Below the pieces are notes generated by a model. The model saw only the letters and a program-made list of their open reading frames with translations, was not told the origin of the DNA and ran no database searches. A stretch of 19,741 bases of DNA, taken from NCBI GenBank assembly GCA_036393295.1, contig DASWHF010000010.1:1-19741 (forward strand), in the 5' to 3' direction. Made by a program: the position numbers and the translations under genes. The stretch comes from DASWHF01 sp036393295. GTDB lineage: Bacteria; Pseudomonadota; Gammaproteobacteria; Acidiferrobacterales; UBA6901. Positions 14,771-19,741 of this stretch are shown here, one piece after another; the first letter of the stretch is position 1; the number at the start of each line of letters is the position of its first letter.

Positions 14771-14799
14771 AGGCCGGGTGAACCCCGGCCTTTTTGTTT
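14771..14799 (+). terminator. Intrinsic terminator after rplQ
   Basis: A perfect GC-rich stem (14772-14778 with 14784-14790, extendable by an A-T pair) with a 5-nt loop is followed by TTTTTGTTT. It closes the ribosomal superoperon. It is the only canonical stem plus T-tract I found in the window. Confidence 0.9.
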
Positions 14800-14825
14800 G
14801 CCGGCAGCGCCGGGGTCGCTAGAAT
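14798..14825 (+). promoter_or_regulatory. Candidate promoter for the SAM hydrolase gene
   Basis: TTGCCG at 14798-14803 and TAGAAT at 14820-14825 are 16 nt apart. TAGAAT ends only 6 nt before the ATG at 14832, so transcription would begin at or next to the start codon, giving a leaderless mRNA. There is no Shine-Dalgarno sequence between them, which agrees. The -35 box overlaps the end of the rplQ terminator's T tract. Confidence 0.45.
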
Positions 14826-14831
14826 CCCGCC

Positions 14832-15581
14832 ATGGCTCCGCTCATCGCGCTGTTCACCGATTTCGGCCTGGCCGATCCCTATGTCGGTCAGGTTCACGCG
14901 GTGCTCGCCCAGCGCGCGCCCGGTGTGCCGGTCGTCGACCTGTTTCATCATGCGCCGAGCTTCGACATCCGCGCGGCCGCCTATCTGCTGCCCGCCTATG
15001 TGCGCGAGCTGCCGGTCGGCAGCATCGTCGTCGGCGTCGTCGACCCCGGTGTCGGCGGGCCGCGGAACGCGGTGCTCGTCCGCGCCGACAGCCGCTGGTA
15101 CGTGGGTCCGGACAACGGCTTGTTCGAACTCGTGGCGCGCCGCGCCCGGCGCCTGGACGTGCATCAGATCGACTGGCGGCCCGGCCAGCTGTCGGCGAGT
15201 TTCCACGGCCGCGACCTGTTCGCGCCGGCCGCGGCGGTCCTGGCACGCGAGGAGCTGCCGGCGGCCTCGCCCGGCCGCCTGACCCCGGTCGACCCGCCCT
15301 GGCCCGATGACCTCGCCCAGGTCTGCTACCTCGACCATTACGGCAACGCCATCACCGGCATGCGCGCCGCGTCGGTCCCCGCCGGCAGCCTGATCCGGAT
15401 CGCCGGACACAGGCTCGTGCCCGCCCGGGTGTTTTCCGACGTGCCGACCGGACAAGCCTTATGGTACGAGAACGCCAACGGCCTGGTGGAGATCGCGGTC
15501 AACCGGGGCGATGCGGCGCGCACGCTCGGGCTGGCCCTGGGCACGCCCTTTGACGTCGTCCCGACGAACGGCGACGCCTGA
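14832..15581 (+). CDS. S-adenosyl-L-methionine hydrolase (adenosine-forming), DUF62 / SAM_HAT family
   Basis: Members of this family (SAM hydroxide adenosyltransferases, related to fluorinase and chlorinase) split SAM into adenosine and methionine using hydroxide. The product is 249 residues, normal for the family, with no signal peptide or membrane segment, so it is cytosolic. Family motifs: LFTDFGLADPYVGQ at residues 7-20, VVDPGVGGPRN at 69-79, GPDNG at 92-96 and FHGRDLFAP at 124-132. Asp71, Arg78 and His125 match the conserved Asp-Arg-His triad. The halogenase-specific insertions are not apparent, so hydrolase is favoured over halogenase. Probably monocistronic: terminators or hairpins lie on both sides. 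Its physiological role in bacteria is not well settled. Confidence 0.9.
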   Translation: MAPLIALFTDFGLADPYVGQVHAVLAQRAPGVPVVDLFHHAPSFDIRAAAYLLPAYVRELPVGSIVVGVVDPGVGGPRNAVLVRADSRWYVGPDNGLFELVARRARRLDVHQIDWRPGQLSASFHGRDLFAPAAAVLAREELPAASPGRLTPVDPPWPDDLAQVCYLDHYGNAITGMRAASVPAGSLIRIAGHRLVPARVFSDVPTGQALWYENANGLVEIAVNRGDAARTLGLALGTPFDVVPTNGDA

Positions 15582-15606
15582 CCCCGACAAAACCCTTGCG
15601 TCGGGG
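15582..15606 (+). other. Stem-loop directly after the SAM hydrolase stop
   Basis: A 7-bp perfect stem (15582-15588 with 15600-15606) encloses an 11-nt loop and begins on the base after the stop codon. No T tract follows, so it is not a standard intrinsic terminator, but it may still mark the 3' end of the transcript or stabilise it. Confidence 0.45.
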
Positions 15607-15620
15607 CGGCAAAGCATATA

Positions 15621-15664
15621 GCGTAAGCCAGGTTACGCCAATCAGCGTAACTATTTGATATAAA
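15621..15664 (+). promoter_or_regulatory. Triple GCGTAA sites with extended -10 promoter
   Basis: GCGTAA at 15621-15626, its inverse TTACGC at 15633-15638, and GCGTAA again at 15645-15650 are spaced every 12 nt. The middle copy can pair with either neighbour (6-7 bp stems, 6-nt loops). Eight bases later TGATATAAA (15656-15664) fits an extended -10 motif, without an evident -35. The spacing places the repeats at the usual operator or activator position for the downstream receptor operon. It is the most AT-rich stretch of the window's right half. No known regulator site is recognised. Confidence 0.45.
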
Positions 15665-15698
15665 AATAAAAACAATCGTTTCTGCGGCAGTCCCGCGC

Positions 15699-15783
15699 TC
15701 CGGGTTCGAGGCGATCGCCAGCGGCGACCGACCCGGAAAGGCCATGCCGACGCCGCATAACGGGGATTCTTGAGGCATCGGCA
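15699..15783 (+). other. Two stem-loops in the TonB-receptor leader
   Basis: If transcription starts near 15671, the leader of about 147 nt holds a 7-bp stem (15699-15705 with 15731-15737) and a 6-bp stem (15745-15750 with 15778-15783), separated by AAGGCCA. I looked for the cobalamin riboswitch boxes common before BtuB-like receptors and for cyclic-di-GMP aptamer motifs, and found neither. Function unknown; chance pairing in GC-rich DNA is possible. Confidence 0.3.
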
Positions 15784-15817
15784 CGACGCCGCTTTAACGT
15801 ATTTAAGGGGCAGCGCA

Positions 15818-17869
15818 TTGTTTGGCACTACCGCAGCGGATTCAGCGGGACGGCGTCCGGCGGACCGTGGACCCGGCAGGTCGACGACCCGGCCCGGCCG
15901 GCGGGTCCGCGGCGTCGACATCCTGTTCGGCGTGCTGATCGTGTGGCTGTGCCACCCGCCGGCCGTCGCCGCGGCCGACGGCCGTCAGTTCTCGGAGCGG
16001 GACTATCTCGCCGATCTGCCCGTGGTGCTGTCCGCCACGCGGCTGTCGCAGCCCTTGTCCGATACGCCGGTCGCCATGACCGTCATCGACCGCGCCATGA
16101 TCGAGGCGAGCGGCGCCCGCACCATCCCCGATCTGTTGCGCCTGGTGCCGGGCATGGTGGTGGGCATGCAGACCGGCTACAACACGGTGGCCAGCTACCA
16201 CGGCATGGCGGACCGCGCCGGTCGGCGCATGCAGGTCCTGATCGACGGCCGCTCGGTCTACACGCCGTCGCTGGGCGGCGTGCCCTGGGTGGACCTGCCG
16301 CTGGCGCTCGAGGACGTCGAGCGCATCGAGGTGATCCGCGGGCCGAATGCCGCCACCTACGGCGCCAACGCCTTCCTCGGCACCATCAGCATCACCACCC
16401 GCCATTCCGCGGTGCAGCCGGACGAGGTCAAGGCCCGTGTCGGCACGCACGGCATCCGCGACGCCCTGGTGCGCCACGCCGGCAAGCACGGCAGTCTGGA
16501 CTATCGCCTCACCGCCGGACACGACGAGGATCGCGGCTTCGACCTGCGCCACGACACGGCGCGCTCCAATTATGCGACCGCCCGCGGCGACTACCGGATC
16601 GATACCTACAACACCCTGGAGCTGCAGTTCGGCTACAAGGACGGCGACCGGCAGCGCGAGTCCGAGGATCCGCCCTGGGACGTGCGCCACGGGCGCGAGA
16701 TCATCAGCCGCTACGGGCAGGCGCGTTGGCGCTACGCCCTCGACAGCGGCAACGAGCTCAGCGTGCAGCTCTATCACAACTACCACGAGTCGGACGAGCG
16801 CTACACCATCGGGCCGGGGCTGCCGCCACCGGCGTTGCCGGCCTGGCAGATCCCGATCGTCTACGACGTCGTTTCCGAACGTCTCGACCTGGAGCTGCAG
16901 CACACGCTGAGCCCGACGACCAGCCTGCGGCTCGCCTGGGGCGCCGGCGCGCGCGAGGATCGCGTGTTCGCGCCCGGCTTCTTCCAAGGCGAGGCGCGTG
17001 TCGAGAACGACATCCTGCGCGCCTTCGGCAGCGCCGAGTGGCGCATCGTCGAGCCGCTGCTGCTGCTGAACGCCGGCGCCATGGTCGAGAAAAACGACAT
17101 TACCGGCACCGATACGTCGCCGCGTCTGGCCGCCAACTACCGGTTATGGCCCGGACACACGGTTCGATACGGCATCTCGCGCGCGACCCGCAATCCGGTG
17201 CTGGTGGAGGAGCTGGGCTATGCGGGCGCCTGCATCGATCCACCGGCCTGTTCGATGTTCATTCCGACGCTCGTCGCCAGCGGCGGCCTCAAGCCGGAGA
17301 CGATACTGTCGCGCGAGATCGGTTATGTCGGGCATCTGGCCTTCGGTTGGGTGCTGGACATGAAGTTCTACCGCGATCACATCGATAATCTGATCGCCGT
17401 GACCACCACGCCTGCCGGCGTCGAGGACTACGTCAACGCCAACGACGCGCTGGTCACCGGCTTCGAACTGGCTCTCGACGCGCGCCTGACGCCGGCGACC
17501 CGCGCGGTGCTCGGCTATGCCTACGCGGATATCGACAGCGAGGACAAGCTGAGCGCGCGCTATTCCGTCAGCATGCCGCGCAACAGCGGCAGCCTGCTGC
17601 TGATGCACGACCTGTCACGCCATGTCCAGGCCAGCCTCGCGTATTACTACCGCGATGCCATGCGCTTCATCGACCAGAAGGCGCTCGGTGCCGCGCGCCG
17701 CCTCGATCTGCGCCTGGCGGGACGTCTGCCGGTCGGTCGCAGCGAGGGCGAGGCGGCGTTGGTCATCCAGAATGCCCTGGACAGTTATGACGAGTACTAC
17801 CCCGCGAGCCGCCTCGACAATCAATTCGATACGCGGGTATTCGTGACTCTGGGTTGGCGGTTCTACTGA
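15818..17869 (+). CDS. TonB-dependent outer-membrane receptor
   Basis: Outer-membrane gated barrels of this family import scarce ligands (siderophores, cobalamin, others) using TonB energy. From a TTG at 15818 the product is 683 residues; AAGGGG at 15805-15810, spacing 7, supports this start, and a further in-frame TTG at 15770 lacks such a site. A long Arg-rich N-region is followed by a hydrophobic core (about 33-45) and an Ala-rich cleavage region near 49-53. A TonB-box-like LPVVLSATRL lies at 67-76 and the plug domain at about 70-195, with RRMQVLIDGRSVYTPSLGG and ERIEVIRGPNAATYGANAF. The protein ends WRFY, with the terminal aromatic residue of barrel proteins. The ligand is not evident. 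The operon partners downstream suggest a sensing role. Confidence 0.9.
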   Translation: MFGTTAADSAGRRPADRGPGRSTTRPGRRVRGVDILFGVLIVWLCHPPAVAAADGRQFSERDYLADLPVVLSATRLSQPLSDTPVAMTVIDRAMIEASGARTIPDLLRLVPGMVVGMQTGYNTVASYHGMADRAGRRMQVLIDGRSVYTPSLGGVPWVDLPLALEDVERIEVIRGPNAATYGANAFLGTISITTRHSAVQPDEVKARVGTHGIRDALVRHAGKHGSLDYRLTAGHDEDRGFDLRHDTARSNYATARGDYRIDTYNTLELQFGYKDGDRQRESEDPPWDVRHGREIISRYGQARWRYALDSGNELSVQLYHNYHESDERYTIGPGLPPPALPAWQIPIVYDVVSERLDLELQHTLSPTTSLRLAWGAGAREDRVFAPGFFQGEARVENDILRAFGSAEWRIVEPLLLLNAGAMVEKNDITGTDTSPRLAANYRLWPGHTVRYGISRATRNPVLVEELGYAGACIDPPACSMFIPTLVASGGLKPETILSREIGYVGHLAFGWVLDMKFYRDHIDNLIAVTTTPAGVEDYVNANDALVTGFELALDARLTPATRAVLGYAYADIDSEDKLSARYSVSMPRNSGSLLLMHDLSRHVQASLAYYYRDAMRFIDQKALGAARRLDLRLAGRLPVGRSEGEAALVIQNALDSYDEYYPASRLDNQFDTRVFVTLGWRFY

Positions 17870-17912
17870 TGGCCTGTGGCGACGGGGAACGTTGAGAGGG
17901 ATAGGCAAGACA

Positions 17913-18932
17913 ATGTTCAGGGAGCGGTCGGGGCGTGTCGTTTTGCGGTCGTGCGCGCGGTATCCGCGCGCTCCCGGATCGCGGCGCGCGTCGTGGGTAT
18001 CCGGCTTGGCGCTGGGCGGCGCGCTGTTGGTCGCGGCGGCCGCCGGACCGCCGGCGCCGGACCGGGAGGTGTGGATCGTGTTGAGCGAGAACGGCGGTGT
18101 TTATCGACAAGTGGCTGACGGCATCGCGGCGACCTTCGCCGGGAGCGATGCCGCGCGCACGACCCTGCGCACGCTGACGCGCGACGAGTTTCCGGGCGCC
18201 ATGGCAGGGTCGCCGCGCGCCGGCCTGATCGTGTCCGTGGGCGTCGACGCCGCGCGCGTCAGCGCAACCGGGCAGGGCGTGCCGCGCCTGTTCACGCTGC
18301 TGCCGAAAGCGAGCTTCGACGCGCTCACCGCCGGCACGGCGGGCAGGTCGGCGCCGGTGAGCGCCGTCTATCTCGACCAGCCGCCGGCGCGGCTGCTGCG
18401 GCTGATCCGGCTCGGTCTGCCGGAGGCGCGCCGCGTCGCCATGCTCTTCGGACCGGCGTCGGCCGGCCAGCTGCTGGACTTCGAGGCGGCGGCGCGCGAT
18501 CAGAGCCTGACATTGCAGGCGGTGACCATCACCGAGGAGCGCCAGCTGTTCGGTGCGTTGACGCGCGCGCTCGAGGGCGCCGACGTGCTGCTGGCGGTGC
18601 CCGACCCGCAGGTGTTCAACCGCCACACCTCCCAGAACATACTCCTGGAAACCTACCGGCGACGCATCCCGGTGATCGGCTACTCGGAGGCTTATGTCGA
18701 GGCCGGCGCGCTGCTGTCCTTGTACTCGACGCCGGAGCAGATCGGCCGCCAGGCCGGCGAGTGGCTCGCCGCGGTGGGTCGCCCGCCGGCCCAACGCCTG
18801 CCGGCCGCCTCCCATCCGAAGTACTTCACGGTGCGCAGCAACCGGCGGGTCGCGCGCTCGTTGGCGCTGGAGCTGCCCGCCGACAGCCTGCTCGCGCGGC
18901 GTCTGGGCGCCGCCCCGGAGAACATGCCATGA
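17913..18932 (+). CDS. ABC-transporter-type periplasmic substrate-binding protein (ABC_sub_bind-like)
   Basis: The product of 339 residues resembles the ABC_sub_bind (PF04392) class of periplasmic binding proteins. Evidence: an N-terminal Arg-rich region with hydrophobic core at about 28-44; the first strand REVWIVLSENGGVYRQ; YLDQPPARLLRLIRLGLPEA; and the strongly family-like PDPQVFNRHTSQNILLETYR and RRIPVIGYSEAYVEAG, then STPEQIGRQAGEW. ATG 17913 has AGG at 17903-17905; a TTG at 17892 in frame is a less likely start. No transporter permease or ATPase is adjacent, so it may present a ligand to the neighbouring sensor rather than to a transporter. It lies 43 nt after the receptor gene with no terminator between, and overlaps the sensor gene by 4 nt. 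Confidence 0.85.
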   Translation: MFRERSGRVVLRSCARYPRAPGSRRASWVSGLALGGALLVAAAAGPPAPDREVWIVLSENGGVYRQVADGIAATFAGSDAARTTLRTLTRDEFPGAMAGSPRAGLIVSVGVDAARVSATGQGVPRLFTLLPKASFDALTAGTAGRSAPVSAVYLDQPPARLLRLIRLGLPEARRVAMLFGPASAGQLLDFEAAARDQSLTLQAVTITEERQLFGALTRALEGADVLLAVPDPQVFNRHTSQNILLETYRRRIPVIGYSEAYVEAGALLSLYSTPEQIGRQAGEWLAAVGRPPAQRLPAASHPKYFTVRSNRRVARSLALELPADSLLARRLGAAPENMP

Positions 18933-19741
18933 AGAATTGGGGAATCCGGGCCAAGGTGCTGTTCGTCACGCTCTTGCCGCTCGCCGTCATCGTCACGCTG
19001 CTGGCCGCCCATTTCATCGCCAGCCGCCTGGGGGACCTCGATCAGGCGTTGCGCGACCGCGGTCTGGCGATCGCCCGCCAGCTGGCGCCGGCCTGCGAGT
19101 ACGGCGTGTTTTCCGGAAACCGTACGATTCTGGCCGGCTTGGCGAAGGCGGCGCTGCGCGAGTCGGACGTCAACGCCGTGGCGATCACCGACGCCGCCGG
19201 CAATGTGCTGGTGTACGCCTCCAACACCCTGGACAGCGCGCACGCCGCCCCGAGCGTGCGCGGCGACTCGTTCTACGAGTTCCGCGCGCCGATCGCGCAG
19301 AGCGCGGTAGCCGTCGACGATTTCCTCGAGACGGGTGCCGCCACACACGGCGCCCGCGAGCTCGGCTGGGTCAAGGTCGAGTTGTCGCGTGCCGCCACGA
19401 TCAAACGCCAGAATCGCGTGCTGGTCGAGGGCCTGGCCATCACGCTCATCGGCCTGATCGGCACGACCATTCTGGCGCTGCGGCTGGCGGGCAGCGTCAT
19501 CCGGCCGATGCGCCGTTTGGGCCGGGCGGTCGAGGCCATCAAGGGCGGGCGCTTCGATCAACGCGTCGACGCGAGCTCGGCGGGCGAGTTGGGGGCGCTC
19601 GAGCACGGCGTGAACGCCATGGCCGCGGCCTTGGAAGCGGCGCGCGACAACGAGCGCAGGCGGGTCGAGGATGCGCTGTATCTGGAGAAGGTGCGCGCCC
19701 AGGTGACCCTGGAGTCGAGGGGCGACCGCGGGATCACGACC
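18929..19741 (+). CDS. Membrane sensor with HAMP and start of PAS domain (partial)
   Basis: The first 271 codons of a signalling protein, open to the window's end. Two membrane segments (about residues 10-31 and 167-187) flank a periplasmic domain. Its ARQLAPACEYGVFSGNRTIL resembles the N-terminal sensor domain of BarA-type proteins (DUF2222/PF09984). HAMP follows at about 188-242 (VIRPMRRLGRAVEAIKGGRF, then a second helix with ELGALEHGVNAMAAAL), then a short coiled segment. The last visible residues RAQVTLESRGDRGITT look like the beginning of a PAS domain. The output domain is outside the window: histidine kinase or GGDEF/EAL are both possible. The ATGA overlap with the binding-protein gene indicates coupled expression and probably linked function. 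Confidence 0.85.
   Translation, partial: MKNWGIRAKVLFVTLLPLAVIVTLLAAHFIASRLGDLDQALRDRGLAIARQLAPACEYGVFSGNRTILAGLAKAALRESDVNAVAITDAAGNVLVYASNTLDSAHAAPSVRGDSFYEFRAPIAQSAVAVDDFLETGAATHGARELGWVKVELSRAATIKRQNRVLVEGLAITLIGLIGTTILALRLAGSVIRPMRRLGRAVEAIKGGRFDQRVDASSAGELGALEHGVNAMAAALEAARDNERRRVEDALYLEKVRAQVTLESRGDRGITT

Noticed and set aside
14832..15581. Fluorinase or chlorinase activity for the DUF62 protein
   Set aside because: The hydroxide-using Asp-Arg-His triad is present and no halogenase-specific insertion was apparent; hydrolase is the better call.
15582..15606. Intrinsic terminator after the SAM hydrolase
   Set aside because: The stem is good, but the following bases are GC-rich with no T tract; it is listed as a stem-loop only.
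15671..15817. Cobalamin or cyclic-di-GMP riboswitch before the TonB receptor
   Set aside because: Neither the B12-box nor the conserved aptamer motifs of the cyclic-di-GMP class are present by eye.

Overview
The window is one long, entirely plus-strand block from a high-GC proteobacterium. It holds the complete S10, spc and alpha ribosomal-protein operons in the enterobacterial gene order, directly after the 3' end of an EF-Tu gene. Protein sequences and lengths fit Gammaproteobacteria best: long cysteine-free S14, SecY and RpoA close to E. coli, and GTAG-type REP hairpins in the gaps. A deep-branching purple-sulfur or sulfur-oxidiser-like lineage is my guess for the genus level, and only a guess.

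Layout. 1-49: tail of tuf. 156-5518: S10 block (rpsJ rplC rplD rplW rplB rpsS rplV rpsC rplP rpmC rpsQ). 5608-11434: spc block (rplN rplX rplE rpsN rpsH rplF rplR rpsE rpmD rplO secY rpmJ). 11525-14743: alpha block (rpsM rpsK rpsD rpoA rplQ), closed by a clear intrinsic terminator at 14771-14799. Then 14832-15581, a SAM hydrolase, and 15818-19741, an apparent operon of a TonB-dependent receptor, an ABC-type periplasmic binding protein and a BarA-like HAMP/PAS sensor that runs off the window. The sensor's start overlaps the binding protein's stop. No gene-free stretch exceeds 300 bases; the longest are 13996-14200 and 15582-15817.

The genes are conventional. The spaces between them are not. 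Most ribosomal genes overlap or lie within 35 nt of each other. Each gap of more than about 50 nt holds either a candidate promoter at a classical operon boundary (rpsQ-rplN, rpmJ-rpsM) or an inverted-repeat element. Four gaps (rpsJ-rplC, rplW-rplB, rplN-rplX, rpsN-rpsH) carry copies of one architecture: a CAG- or TAG-type end module, four heptamers of form mAAGnnn, a loop, four heptamers nnnCTTk, and a final nnnCTGr that overlaps the next gene's Shine-Dalgarno position. A nonamer analogue sits before rplQ, a GGGAGA-type double palindrome before rplP, a REP pair before rpsJ and a single REP before rpmJ. This heptad element family is the most novel thing I see. I infer a role in mRNA folding, processing or segmental expression of the operon, or a small non-autonomous mobile repeat; the sequence alone does not decide.

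The ribosomal genes make ribosome subunits, SecY forms the membrane translocation channel, and RpoA links the operon to transcription. The downstream three-gene set looks like an uptake/sensing module: outer-membrane receptor, periplasmic ligand binder, inner-membrane signalling protein.
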